This document shows, piece after piece, positions 32,420 through 44,288 of a stretch of 64,000 nucleotides of DNA. The stretch is from Sorghum bicolor (lineage: Eukaryota; Streptophyta; Magnoliopsida; Poales; Poaceae): the NCBI RefSeq assembly GCF_000003195.3, contig NC_012877.2, forward strand, positions 18,809,972-18,873,971, written 5' to 3'. A program made the translations under genes and the position numbers. Every line of letters begins with the position of its first letter. Positions within the stretch are counted from its first letter, which is position 1. The notes under the pieces were generated by a model that did no database searches, was not told where the DNA came from, and worked only from the letters and a program-made list of their open reading frames with translations.

Positions 32420-35400
32420 ATGGCTTTCAAGAATGCCGCAGTCTACATCGTTCCTCAAATTTGGCTCCTCAGTTCGTTCCATATGACTCCTCCGATCATA
32501 GGTATACACTGATTCCAATCCTCCATTTACAGAATTAAATTGTCTTGTTTCTTGTAATGCCATAGGACAAATCTTAGAATGGATGAATCTATTTCTCAGG
32601 GAAAAAAGTCTCACGCCTGAACAAGAGGAAACTTGGATGCTATATCTTGAACTCATACAACCAAATCGAACTGAACGTATAGAGTTTGAACTACCTAGGA
32701 TAGATCTCACCTTTGGAAACTTGGTAACAATGAAGTCACGTTTAGGGTACTCTGTGAGGGACTTTTTATACTATAAGGAGCGATGTGGTAATGGTATAGC
32801 AAAACTTAGTGCAATTGAAAATGAATTGCAAGCGGCTGCAATGGTAACAACGACTGAAGACGAGAGAGAAATCAGATTAGTATTGACCAAGGAACAAATA
32901 TCAGACCCAAATGTAGCCATAACACCTATCAAAATACCTCCAGGCACAACATTTTATGAAGATTTCTCAGATGAGCCAATTGATGAATACAAGGATTGGC
33001 TTGAAGAATTGCATGACAATGGCATAGGCGCTGGTAAGTTGTTGCACTCGTGTCCATAGCTGCATGTTAATTCATTGGTATGCAAATCAATAATATATAA
33101 GCATTGTTCCAGATTATGAGGATACGTTCAGGGAAGATACAGTCAAAACATATAGTAAATGGTTATCTGTGGAGGGAAAACTCGAAGACATTGGTAATAT
33201 AATATCTCACTCCAATGTGTGAATCAGTTTAATTGTTATTTGGATATACCAATTTTAACTTATGGTCTAATGTTCGCAGAGGCATATGAAGTTGACCCCA
33301 GCACTCAATCATGTGAAGCCAGCAATCCAGCACCACCAACACAGTGGCCATCTCATGCTTGGCGTATTAAAAGACAAGTCAATGCTGGTAAGTTAATTGA
33401 TATTCCCACTATTTTTTGCACTTCTCTATTCCTTGGTGAGCTTTGCAGGTTGTTGTAATTTTTGCTTTTAGGCTGATACTCAACTTCAGAGTTTACTTTG
33501 TTTAGGAAAATCTTTGTCTAGCTGTACTTTTGCCTGTAGCTTCAAAGAAGGTACTACACATCAACAAAATGCTGAACTCAAATGCATGAATATCTTAGGT
33601 TCGCAGAATATGAAGTATCATTTATTGGCATAAATTTGAGAACCAGACTGGCTTGTTTTTCTTTCTGTGAACTGTTGATAAGTTTTCAAAAATTCAGAAC
33701 AGTAACATGTTAAACTCAAAAGTACAAGATGCTAAATTACAGAGTTAGAAGGTGCAAATCTAGATGATTAATCTTTGATGAAAATCTGCATGTAAATAAT
33801 TCTGCAATGGCCTAATTCTTGCTAGATCATAGAGGTCTGTACCAACTTGATGTTTTTAAATTATTGAGACCTTTCTACAGCTTCCCTGTATTTTGCATCT
33901 GCTACCGAGGTATTTTAGTGGGATGTGGTATAGTTAACATTTCTTCTATTTAAATTAATGTTGTTTTGAAGGAGGACAAGTAGGCAGTGAAAAGAGAAAG
34001 TATAGAGGACGTGGAACCCTCAAAGGTTTAGCTGTATCAAACAAAAGATATAAGCATGGCACTCAGAAATTGAATATTCAGCTCTCAAGTAGACTAGGAG
34101 GACCTGTAGGTGGTAACCAACGGTCTTTTGTTGACGAAGTCGTTCTGTTTACAAGGAAACATGCTCCACTTATTGGAGTGAGAAAGTGGAAAGATATCGA
34201 GGATGTGGTTAAAGAAAAGATAGCACATGATGTAATGGTGAGCTTCACATATTTTGGGTGCATATCATTCTTAATTGTAAAATAGTGTTAGAATGATTTT
34301 TTACCTGGTTTGTGTGTTTTCTTTTGAACAGGATAGGTGGGATCTTGAGGTGACCGACGAAAATGAAAAAATGATATGGAGCATCGCTAATGAGCGTTAC
34401 AAAGGGTGGCGATCAACATTCAGTGCCACGTACTGGGCATACAACAGTTATGACAAGAGAATGAGACACAAGCCTGATGATCTGCACATTGTTGAATGAC
34501 ACTATCTTGTGTTGTATTTCAGCACCGATGAATTCCAGGTTTGATGCAATTTACTTTTTTGTTACCAATTAAACATGTACACATGTTTTTGGACCATTGT
34601 TTTTTTTAATACAAAGACAATATGCAGAAACTTAGCAGCAAGAATTCTCAAAGCCGCGGACTCCAACAAACACAACATATGATGGGATCAAAGCCCTTTC
34701 TCAGTGTAGCTATGAAATGGTAATAATTTAAGCACATACATGTCAATGTTTTCTTACTTGATCAAATATTAATTTGTTCCAATCTGTCAAAAAAATTAGA
34801 GAGACCCAATAACTGGTGAAGAGCCAAATGATTTGGATCTTTGGGCGAAAACTCACTGTAAGGAAGGGCGATGGACTAACGATGCATCTAAGGCTGTCTA
34901 TGTGCGTATTATCACATATTCTATAAACCTTACAAAATGATTCATATTATTGCTCTTGGATTCCAGCTTTTGTTAACATTTCCAAATGCCTTCTGTCTTA
35001 GCAAAATGCTTCCAGCAAAATTTCAGAGAAGGAATCACAGTCAACAGAGAACTTTATTCCTTCAATAGAGAAAAACCTTATTTTTCAGAGAGCATACAAG
35101 CAAACTACTAGATGCAAATCCTCCAAGCTTCATGGTAATGGGTATTTGGCAAGGTATCCAAGTAGAAGGAAGCTAATCACTAAACACTTCGAGGGCCAGG
35201 CCTGTTCTGAAACGTCAGCCCACAATGAAAATGAAGAGCTGAAGGCTGCATTAGAGAAGGTACAAGAACAACTCCAAAGCCAAGCTGCTGAAAGGGAAGC
35301 CGAGAAGGAACAACATAGACGTCAGATGGAAGAAATGCAGAACAGAAGGGAGGCTGATAAAGAAGAACTTAGGAAAGAGTTTATGGCAATGCTAACAGCA

Positions 35401-36302
35401 CAAAGTCAAGGAGCAACAACGCAGGTAACAATATTCTTGACCTCTTTACCTCTTTTTTGCTTCTGTCATGGGCATCTGCCATCATGTTTCCTTGATAAAA
35501 TTTTGTGGCTGCTTTCAATCAGTAGTAGAATACCATATTAGCTTCCATTTTTATAGTAGAAATCCAGATGCATGTGTTCCTGTGAGAGGGGCTCAAGGCC
35601 TGCTGATATTTTGTCTTCCATTTTTTGTTTTCATCAAAGTGTAGCTGAAATGTTGATACAATATGTCATTTTTGGGCATTGGACTTGCTACTTTCTTTTC
35701 AACCTATCATGTTTATGGATGTACTGAAATATTGTTGTGATGTATGTGTTTTGGTCATTAAATATGACCTGCTGTGCTTCTAGAACTTTGAATTGAAGGG
35801 CAAGAGTATTTCTGTCCAGATATTATGTTTAATTACTCCTTTGAATGATAAATCATATTATAAGAGCTGTAGTGTCCAGCAGCAGTACTAATCAGATTAA
35901 ATTGCAGGTTAACCAAGGGGCAATCGATACAGCAGACCATGGAACACCCTCAATTGATCATGATTCATTCTTGAGTCAAAGAGAAGCAACAACAACTGAG
36001 AATGAAGCAACACTAGATCAGGTTATTTGTCATTTAAAATTGTTTACATCTATCTTTAATTTTTGCACAGTGTGAGTCATAATATTTTCCATATGATTAT
36101 TGAGTTGCAGAATAACCTACAAGTAAACCAGAATGCACGAGTCTCTGCTACGGCAGGCGCAAGTAACAATGTGCGCCACACTCGAGGCAGTCTTAACCGA
36201 AGCCAATCACAAAACAAAGAAGGGAATGGTGCGGGCAATTTTATATCTTCAAAACAATTGACTGACACTCTTGCAAAGAAACGATCAAGCAAAAAGAATT
36301 GA
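32420..36302 (+). pseudogene. TNPA-like gene (Ptta/En-Spm, transposase_24 type), eleven exons, broken
   Basis: This accessory protein binds subterminal repeats and brings CACTA ends together. Exons by GT-AG: 32420-32501, 32566-33033, 33113-33193, 33280-33387, 33972-34237, 34332-34538, 34628 to about 34720, 34800-34901, 35002-35424, 35908-36021, 36111-36302. Frames join across nearly all junctions. The transposase_24 region is in exons 5-8 (NIQLSSRLGGPVGGNQRSFV, WGSIANERYKGW-like, RDPITGEEPNDLDLWAKTHC). Exon 9 encodes a charged coiled coil (ENEELKAALEKVQEQLQSQA). Breaks: TGA at 34497-34499 after DLHIVE where Trp is expected, and a one-base shift within exon 7. The start is uncertain: the MAFKNAAVY Met is the only one in the spliced frame. 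Confidence 0.8.
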
Positions 36303-37730
36303 ATGTAAGCTTCTTCAAAAGATTATGATTTCTGTCATTTCTTGAGGCTAGTATTTATGTTTTCCTACGGGGGAAGACATTCTGGTATAGTAGCCTAATG
36401 ATTATGATGTTTGCATTAAGAATGGAAATCTGATTGTATTTCTCCCATTCAAGCCTGCTTGTCCACTCTGGTTGATGGCCTGCTGCTACTGCTAGTACTA
36501 CTTTCTTCTTGGGCCCCATATGTCTGTCTCCTACTTGGGCAGCTTGGCCACAACCAAGCTGGCTAAGTGATTTCTGGGGAATCCTTATGTAGACACAAGG
36601 CTTGTGAGGGTTTAGCAAATAGAAGAGCAAACAAAGGTGTGTAAACATTTTCTTGCCGCCTGAGTTATCTGCTGTTCCTGAAACCATTCAAGGTTTTTCA
36701 GAACTCTTTCAATTAAATGAACCAGTTTCAGTGAATAAGCATTGGGATTTGTTGTAGTGCTTGAGTTGCAAGAACTACTTGCAACACCTGGTCAGTCCTT
36801 ACTACTTGATTGATTTAATAGTTATTATTGTTTTGTTACTTCACTGTTCTATTGCGTCTAAAAATTCAGATTAAACCCATTTTCATTGATTGCTCATTTC
36901 AGTCAACAGTCTGTACAGTTTGCTTTGTTGTTCCCCAACATATTGCTGTAGTTTGCTATTCCTAGCTACATTCTATGGTTGCTGGCTTGTTGCTGTCCTA
37001 AATTACAATTCAATACTATTAACTATATATTTTTATTTGGTTTGGATTTTCCTCTGTCCAATGTACTTGTTTATAATCAGCTTATATTGAGTACTTTAGT
37101 TGTTAGCTTCTCTCTACTTGTATCATGCTGGCTTATCTAGTAGGAAATGCTAATATCCATGTACTTATTCAGTAGACTGTTGGTCAAGTGACAGTCACGT
37201 GCTTTTGCATAGGTGCATTGTTTGTAAGAATTGCTGCAAGGTTCATTCAAAATTAATCCTTGCACTTGCAACCAGCCCTGTCCTAGACTTGCACTCATGA
37301 GCCTATAATACTCACGACCACATTTGCTAACATTAGAATTCTCACTTATGCATGAACTATTAGTTAACACTAAACTTGGTACCTTTGACTAATGTTTGTT
37401 GTTTGTGGGTGCAGGTAGCTGCTGCTTTCCAATTGAGTTTGATTGGGGCCCACTGAGTGATGAGATCCTTCAAATTAGGCGAAGCGAAGCTGCAGTGGTG
37501 TCTAGGCATCTTAGATATTTTTGTTTACGAACAATTGTGTTGGATATCTTTATTTCAAAAATGTATCTGTAGCCTGAGTGTGAATTTGTGGTACTCTGTG
37601 ATGTGAACAAATAAAAAAAATAAATAGTTTGTTTAATGGTCTTATTCAAATGCTTTGTTGATGTCCATTTAGTTTCTATTTATCTATTTAATATGTTGCT
37701 AAAATATTGTTTAGTGGCACCAAATCCAAA
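36303..37730 (+). other. Probable 3' untranslated region of the TNPA-like gene, with an intron
   Basis: There is a donor-like GAAT|GTAAGC just after the stop and an acceptor-like GGGTGCAG|GTAGC at 37413. AACAAATAAAAAAAATAAA near 37605 could be the polyadenylation region. No coding frame in between. Confidence 0.4.
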
Positions 37731-37734
37731 GTGT

Positions 37735-38363
37735 TGTAAAAGGGGTTGTTGGCAACCACATTTTTTGTGGCAATATGTACTTATAGCAACGAACAATTGT
37801 TGTAGCAATAGAGGTTGCACCTATAGCAACCAAACATTGGACGTCACAATTGCACATGTTGCCACCACTTTCTGGTGTTGCGACATAATCCTTTTGGCCA
37901 CACTTGTTTTGTGTGGCAATATCGACTGAACCTTATAGCAACCAAATGCTCGGCGTGGCAATTTCACATATTGCCACCACTTCTTTGTGTTGCGGCAGAA
38001 TCCTTTTGCCACTATCGATATGTGTGGCAATACATTTTGTTACAACACACGTTCGGCGTGGCAAGTGCACCATTTGCTACACCATCGACATGTTGCCATT
38101 GTATGGTCTAGCAACGCCTAAGGTGTTGCATTAGTTGTTGTTGCCACACATGCCACCGTAGTGAAATCATAGGTTGCAACGCCCTAGATGTTGCAATTCC
38201 AAAAGACATTTGCAACACCTCACATAAAAGTGTTGCGCAAGCCTATTGCCACGCAAGCACTTGCAACGCCTCGCAACGCTTTTATCATGTTGCCATTGCT
38301 GATATTGCAACGGTTTTGGGCCTATCGCAACACATTTGACGTGTTGCAGCAGAGGGTAAATTT
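37735..38363. promoter_or_regulatory. Right subterminal repeat array of the CACTA
   Basis: Well over twenty GTTGC/GCAAC and TTGCCAC/GTGGCAA motifs lie in 630 bp, in both orientations. About three ordered copies of a 112-bp unit occur: TATAGCAACCAAA at 37822 and 37934, CACAT(G/A)TTGCCACCACTT at 37853 and 37965, with a partial third copy near 38040. These are the expected sites for the TNPA-type protein. The terminus TAGTAGTG closes the array. Confidence 0.8.
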
Positions 38364-39007
38364 AGTAGTGATTATTGCATCTCCAGAAGACCCCAGCTCA
38401 TCAACCGCAAATTAATCAAAGAAGTCAGGAAAAGGTTGATGAGTGAAGAGCATGCAATCTTCTATAGTTTCATTGAATGGTGAAAAGGCGAACAACAAAA
38501 GGAGGCCTTGCTCAGCAAGACCAGGAGCTCTCACCAATAGATGAACCCGAACCCTCCTCTTCCAAATAAGTTTGTCATCACTTACTTAGAAAGATGAAGA
38601 TATGAGGTACGTTTGTCCAAGCCTCATGCAACATGTAACTACAATTAACATCTCATACCATGTTGCTATTTGTCTTGGTCATTTCTACCCTATGCCATGC
38701 TTAAACATAACTTGCTAATATATATATATATATATATAATTAAATGCTCCTATGGTTCACCATACATATTCTTGGTTCTATGTGAATAAATACCTTTAGT
38801 CTCACACACTTCCTTATTCTATTATAAGTGTGCGTTAGAGTATTACTTACACATTATGTCTCTCACGCATATTTATACAAGAGTTTATTTGTATATATAG
38901 ACTAACCCCTCTTACTTAAAAAAATATATATATCATATTGGGAGAGTATTTATAGAATCAATTCAAGGTTAAGAGTGTGTTTCAAAAAAATATATTTGTT
39001 TTTACCT

Positions 39008-39009
<2 letters not shown>

Positions 39010-39082
<73 letters not shown>
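39010..39082. repeat. (TA)n microsatellite
   Basis: About 36 TA units in the E internal region. Confidence 0.95.
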
Positions 39083-39087
<5 letters not shown>

Positions 39088-40108
39088 TGAAATAGTATTG
39101 AATCATGGAAAACATGAGCTACAAATCAATCTTTAACTCTTAGGCAAACACTACCCATACTTTGATAAATAGTATATTCCTTCGGGTATGTGTTCTCCAC
39201 TAACCCCTTGCAGAAAAGGCATAATGAGAAGGTCTAAAGAGTGAGAAAGGAGTACAACATACGAGACAAGATGCTAATGAATAACCCATGGTACAAGAAA
39301 AAAAGAGACCATTGAAATTCATCTACCCTTCATCATGCTATAATGGAGGTAACATCTTAAGATAAGTGGTCATTAATTTCCTCTCGATCTTGGTATGCAA
39401 TATATGAAAATACAACCATGTTAGAGTTACAACTTAAATTGATCAACCTGATTAAACTCAACATGATTTGTTCTCTGAGTTTATTCATAGCACTATTCTT
39501 GTAATCTCAGTCTTAACCGAGTAAGCTAGAAATACTTCATCTATTATTCTTGATATATGAATAGCCTTTCTAATGGTTAAGTAACTTTACTCTTTATCTC
39601 ACAAGTTTAAATAACATATTTATACTTCTGGTCCTCTCACCCATGATAGAAATGAACAATATGAATAATATCAATCTTATTGTGCCCAAGGTTAGAGGAT
39701 AAATAAATTTCTAGTTCTGTTGGTGTTTTCCCACCAACAGAGCCCATGCACTTGATCTCTACCTTGTCTTTATAAATGTTTTCAACTAGTTATAATGATG
39801 CACATAAGATTGGCTTTGAGACGCCTACAACAGAAAGAAGTAAGGTGGCACCACTATTGGGAGCCACTAGTAGAGGCACCACGTCAATCCTTACCGTCAA
39901 GAGCAACTCAAAGTACTCAATAAACCACTGCAAGGAGAAGTCTAGTTCGAAGGACTAAAAACATCAAACCCTCACTGAAGGTAACATCGGTAAATATCTA
40001 TATCTACTTCCTTACAATGCATGAGTTAATTTATCTTTAGTATATTTACTTTTCTATATTGGCAATGCATAGAAATAACAAAAATAAATAGTCTTGCATT
40101 AGGCTACA

Positions 40109-40144
<36 letters not shown>

Positions 40145-40370
40145 TCCATGTTTGAAACCACCATAACACCCAATCCTCTATAAATGATAATCATTAACAT
40201 TTTATCCTAATACTATTCCACGAGTTTTGGTGTTTTGTGAGAGCATTCTACAGGATGACTCCAAGAGCCAGCTTACCAAGGAATCTTCATCTTCATCACT
40301 TGAAGTACACCTTTCTAACATACATCTGACCCCTATATGAATGAAGTAACTTCTTGGGTGATGAGATTGA

Positions 40371-40798
40371 NNNNNNNNNNNNNNNNNNNNNNNNNNNNNN
40401 NNNNNNNNNNNNNNNNNNNNNNNNNNNNNNNNNNNNNNNNNNNNNNNNNNNNNNNNNNNNNNNNNNNNNNNNNNNNNNNNNNNNNNNNNNNNNNNNNNNN
40501 NNNNNNNNNNNNNNNNNNNNNNNNNNNNNNNNNNNNNNNNNNNNNNNNNNNNNNNNNNNNNNNNNNNNNNNNNNNNNNNNNNNNNNNNNNNNNNNNNNNN
40601 NNNNNNNNNNNNNNNNNNNNNNNNNNNNNNNNNNNNNNNNNNNNNNNNNNNNNNNNNNNNNNNNNNNNNNNNNNNNNNNNNNNNNNNNNNNNNNNNNNNN
40701 NNNNNNNNNNNNNNNNNNNNNNNNNNNNNNNNNNNNNNNNNNNNNNNNNNNNNNNNNNNNNNNNNNNNNNNNNNNNNNNNNNNNNNNNNNNNNNNNNN
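40371..40798. other. Assembly gap (428 N)
   Basis: An unresolved run of N inside the E internal region. Any reading frame drawn across it is meaningless. Confidence 0.99.
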
Positions 40799-41475
40799 TA
40801 ATTCCGTACCCTAGCCATAAGGTCAGAATGGTAGTTATCTAGTTAAGTTAGCATGCATTAGTAATTTTTCTTTGATACACCTAGTAGCATATTTATTTCT
40901 CTTAGCATATTAATACAAAATACAAACAAATATTTACTGCTTTAATTACTACATCATAAATACCAAGCCCCATGTGAATAAACTTATGGTAACCTCTTAG
41001 GAATATTTACTGTGGTGGCATAAAAAATATAGCATTCATATTTAAATTCCTGCATCATAAATAGAAAATTCAAAAATAAGAGAAAATTGAAATCCTGTTT
41101 AAATTAGACAACAATAAAGCTAGCTCACACAGGTGATCAATTACTCTTTGGCTGACCGCTAACCCACCAGGTCCGCTACTGGTTAGCTCACTCTAAAGGA
41201 CATCTACATCAGATATTGCAACCATCCAACTTGGGGGAGGAGCATCCCCTAGTTATCAGGTAATTACACCTAAGCAATTATCGAGTCTACATAGTTATAA
41301 AAATGCCAAAAAAATATTTGGGCACATGAAGGTCCACGTCTGTTGAGTCTTTTATGAGTCTGTGGTTAAATAAAATCTAAAAACCAATAAAAGAAGTCTT
41401 AGTTAGTATTAATTATATTAGAGTGTGTCTAGGCTAGAGCTAATTAAAGATTGATGAACATTAAAATTTTACCTT

Positions 41476-41700
41476 GGAGATGATGAATAGTTGCTCTGTT
41501 ATAGTTCTTTACAAGTACATAGATTCCAATGTTAGACTCTCTCAAGTTTTGGACATTACTGTTTTAATTTGAAAGTTTACTCTGAACCTGCAACTTGTGG
41601 AGGCATAAATTTGAGCTAAGTCTAGGTAGTTGGTTGATATGATCATTGAAAGTCTGAGCTGCTATTTATCTTATTCCTAGCATTATTAAGTTCTGGAGAT
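41476..41700 (+). repeat. Conserved non-coding block, copy 1 (in E)
   Basis: Starts GATGATGAATAGTTGCTCTG and ends CTAGCATTATTAAGTTCTGG. The same order of motifs (CTCTCAAGTT, CTCTGAACCTG, ACTTGTGG, AAGTCTAGGTAGTTG, GAGCTGCTATTTATCT) appears in F (48763-48984) and C (54203-54408). Confidence 0.85.
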
Positions 41701-42852
41701 TTATTTCAAAAATTTAAAATTTACATGATGAGCTATTGTATGACAAGTTTGAATTCCTACCAAAGCCATATATAATATACATCTAGAGTTAGGAAAACTT
41801 TTTCACATTTATGCTGCTTGCTTTGCATTGAGTTCAGTCAACCTTTGTAGTATACCTTATGAGAGTCTTATCATGCTTTTAAAACCAAGATCACATACAC
41901 ACTCCAGTTCACATCTAGGAGAAATCACAATCATTTCCATTCCATGTTCACCAATCATGTTTTTCCCCTACACTGGGAGTAAACACCAACATAAACGATA
42001 CCCATACGATAAAGCCCATCATAAATGCTCTAAGTTCTTATTATTACCTCTCTAATCATTTATTGTATTCAAAGGATACATGTGGCTATGCAAAAAGCTA
42101 TTGAAAAAAAAGAAGAAGAAGAAAAAAAAGAGAGTGAAGAGGGAGTAAAAGAAGGACAAGTGTCCTAGCAATTAAAACAATGGGTACTAGATGCCCGCTT
42201 CCCTAAATAAAAAAAATAAGATAGCCCATATCTCTCCTAAAAAGTTTCAATAGAAAGCTATCCCAAAAGTAGAAATAGAAAGTAGCCACAAATACCACAA
42301 ATACACCCATCCACCATATTCCATACACATGCACATCTTGGTTTAGTTGTATACCTCGATTCTCTATGGATCCATTAGTTGACTTTACAATACATGCATT
42401 GCAAGTATGCCTATCCTTGTTATTGGCACTCCTATAAGCTCTACCATATATATACCTTTAACTATAGGAGGCATAACATCATTAATGCCTCAAGAGAGAA
42501 CCATAAATACCATATACATTAAGAGACTTGAGGGTGTCATACAATTAAGCTCTGAGTTTTATTCTGAAAACTTATAAAAAACTCTGAAATAATGGTTCTA
42601 CAAAGAATTTGAGACATAGTGCTTGACCTAATCATTCTATCTTCTGATTGCCCAAGACTCATGCAAAAGCTGTAAGCCCCATGGTTAAGGGTAAAACAAG
42701 TAAGTTTGAAGATTAGAGCAGTTATTGACTAATCTCGAGGAGAATCTTTGTTTAGGAGCATGTGCACTTGGAAAGAATAAAAACATTGTAACAACTCTTG
42801 ATCCAAATACATATACTGCTTAGGCTTGGTTTGCCAATGGACTGGCAAAAGG

Positions 42853-42867
42853 TAAGCTTGGGGGAAT
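42853..42867 (+). promoter_or_regulatory. E polypurine tract
   Basis: AAGCTTGGGGGAAT immediately before the 3' LTR; the expected plus-strand primer site. Confidence 0.75.
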
Positions 42868-44288
42868 TGTTGACGGTCGATAACGTCAACTTTTATTAGA
42901 ACTTTAAACCCAAAGGAGAACATGAAAACACACTAGTCTAGGGTTTAAACTGACAATTTCCACGAGTTTTGCATATTCTGTATTTTCTAGGGTCTAGTTC
43001 TAGAAAAGCTAAAAAGAGGGATTGAAGTGCATATTTACCACAAAACTTATCCGCCACGAAAAAGATCACGAACAGGACGTGGGAAGACTCTGGAAGACAC
43101 CGGAAGAAACCGGGGGCTAGAGGCCGCTAGGTGGGGCCGGCCGGCCCCACCATGGCACCGGCCGGCGCCCCCCTATTAGGGTTTTGGCCCCCCTTCTGGA
43201 AGCTTCCTCCACCGCCTCCGAGGAGTCATCTTGGCCCTTGGTTAAGTCAATTTGATCCTACGGCACACGTCGATCCCACCGGGCTATAAATAAAGGGGCA
43301 GACCCCCCTCCCTGGAGGCATCAAGTCATTTGGATATCCATTAATCAAGAGCCTTCTCTAGTTCATCAAAGCCTCTCTAGTTCATAGTTTTAGCCTAGTT
43401 AGAAAAGAAGTAGAAGAGTTCTAGTTCTTCAGCGGGATTCGGAGCCCCTGGTGTCTGTCTGGAGCGCGGAGTTCGGTATAACTCTAGTACCTTTCTCTTA
43501 TTATATTCAATATTATGATTTAGGCAACATTGTTCTTAATCTCTTATATATTCTTAATTGCAATAGTCATTGTCTACTTTGATTATATGTCTAGGATAGT
43601 TGGTTTGATCTTATTGAATCCATGTAATTGCTCGTATAGCATTTACCCAATCAATTGGTGGGTAGATGGTAGATAATATATAGACATGGTGTCTAGATAT
43701 CTTGTTTATCTACGAGGGCACCCTGACGTGCCGGGTCGTGTGGTAGTCCGCGTTGGTGACAACTGCATTAGTTCCTCTGTAGTCCATTCCCCGTACGTAG
43801 GACAGCTTGGGCATGGTCGTGAAGGAGGTGGTTGCATCTTAAAACCCTCATTAGTTGATGCCTCTTTGCATGTGATTATGATATAGTGTTGACTTAACAA
43901 TGATTTTCTAGATGTAATTGCACTAATTAGAGTTATTCATTGACGTAGTTATAGAATTACCTTAGTATTTATTCTTGAGTTTATCCATTGGCAGCTATTA
44001 CTTTGACTAGAAGAGCTCTGATATTTATCTATTTATGATGACTGATCATTATTTATCTTATATCTTTTATCAAGTGACTTATCCCTATTATGAGTAGGAT
44101 TCTAGTTAGGGTTTATCATTCACACCAATAGTATAAGTTATAGTTATAAGACCTACATATAGACCTTCCCTGTGGATACGATATTGAAAACGCCCTAGGT
44201 AAAATGTGACATTGGTACGATATCTGTGCGCTTGCGGATAATCTTACTTAAATCTTATTTAAAGGAGTGCAGTTAATTTATACCAACA
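42868..44288 (+). repeat. E 3' LTR (1421 bp)
   Basis: Starts TGTTGACGGTCGATAACG directly after a polypurine-like AAGCTTGGGGGAAT and ends TTTATACCAACA. It contains CGGGCTATAAATAAAGGGG (TATA region near 43290), a GGGGCCGGCCGGCCCC palindrome (43134-43149) and CTCTAGTTCAT repeats. Confidence 0.85.

Larger units (their letters stand above)
23018..38363 (+). mobile_element. CACTA (En/Spm) transposon with TNP2 and TNPA-like genes
   Basis: The right end AAATTTAGTAGTG (38351-38363) is the inverse of CACTACTAAATTT. Both ends carry TTGCAA/TTGCCAC-type subterminal repeats: sparse at 23020-23120, dense at 37730-38360. Inside lie, both on the plus strand, a TNP2-type transposase gene (25254-29018) and a Ptta/TNPA-type gene (32420-36302), the two-gene set of a complete CACTA. 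The left CACTA terminus itself was not recognised; CAGATGATAACTTTGC near 23012 may be its eroded form, so that boundary is approximate and no 3-bp duplication could be matched. It is nested in E. Confidence 0.82.
38364..42867 (+). other. E internal region, right part (non-coding)
   Basis: It shares with element C the stretch GGTGTTTTC(C)CACCAAC followed by GCCCATGCACTTGATCTCT (39725 and 52950), ACTTGGGGGAG (41229) and the conserved 225-bp block at 41476-41700. No gag, protease or pol frame was found, so E would depend on another element's proteins. It contains (TA)n at 38718-38739, 39010-39082 and 40112-40140, and the assembly gap. Confidence 0.65.
21897..44288 (+). mobile_element. Element E: non-coding LTR retrotransposon nested in D', TSD (C/T)AGAT
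   Basis: The 5' LTR begins at 21897 and the 3' LTR occupies 42868-44288; both start TGTTGACGGTCGATAACG. Flanks are TAGAT (21892-21896) and CAGAT (44289-44293), one mismatch. The D LTR reads ...GCACAGATTAATACC at the same point, so the insertion site is confirmed by an intact relative. The 5' LTR stops after 482 bp and the primer site and gag start are gone. The interior is non-coding apart from the CACTA transposon (about 23018-38363) that splits it. Net length without the CACTA is about 7.0 kb. Confidence 0.82.

Noticed and set aside
31949..32710. A 253-codon minus-strand frame across the TNPA-like 5' region
   Set aside because: It is antisense to the in-multiple-of-three 87-bp duplication, which keeps all frames open; splicing and domain evidence supports the plus strand.
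38140..38165. GTAGTG as a separate CACTA terminus
   Set aside because: It lies inside the repeat array with the same motifs on both sides; more likely an internal duplicate of the end than a second element.
40333..40842. Long frames across 40371-40798
   Set aside because: They are runs of unknown residues created by the N gap.
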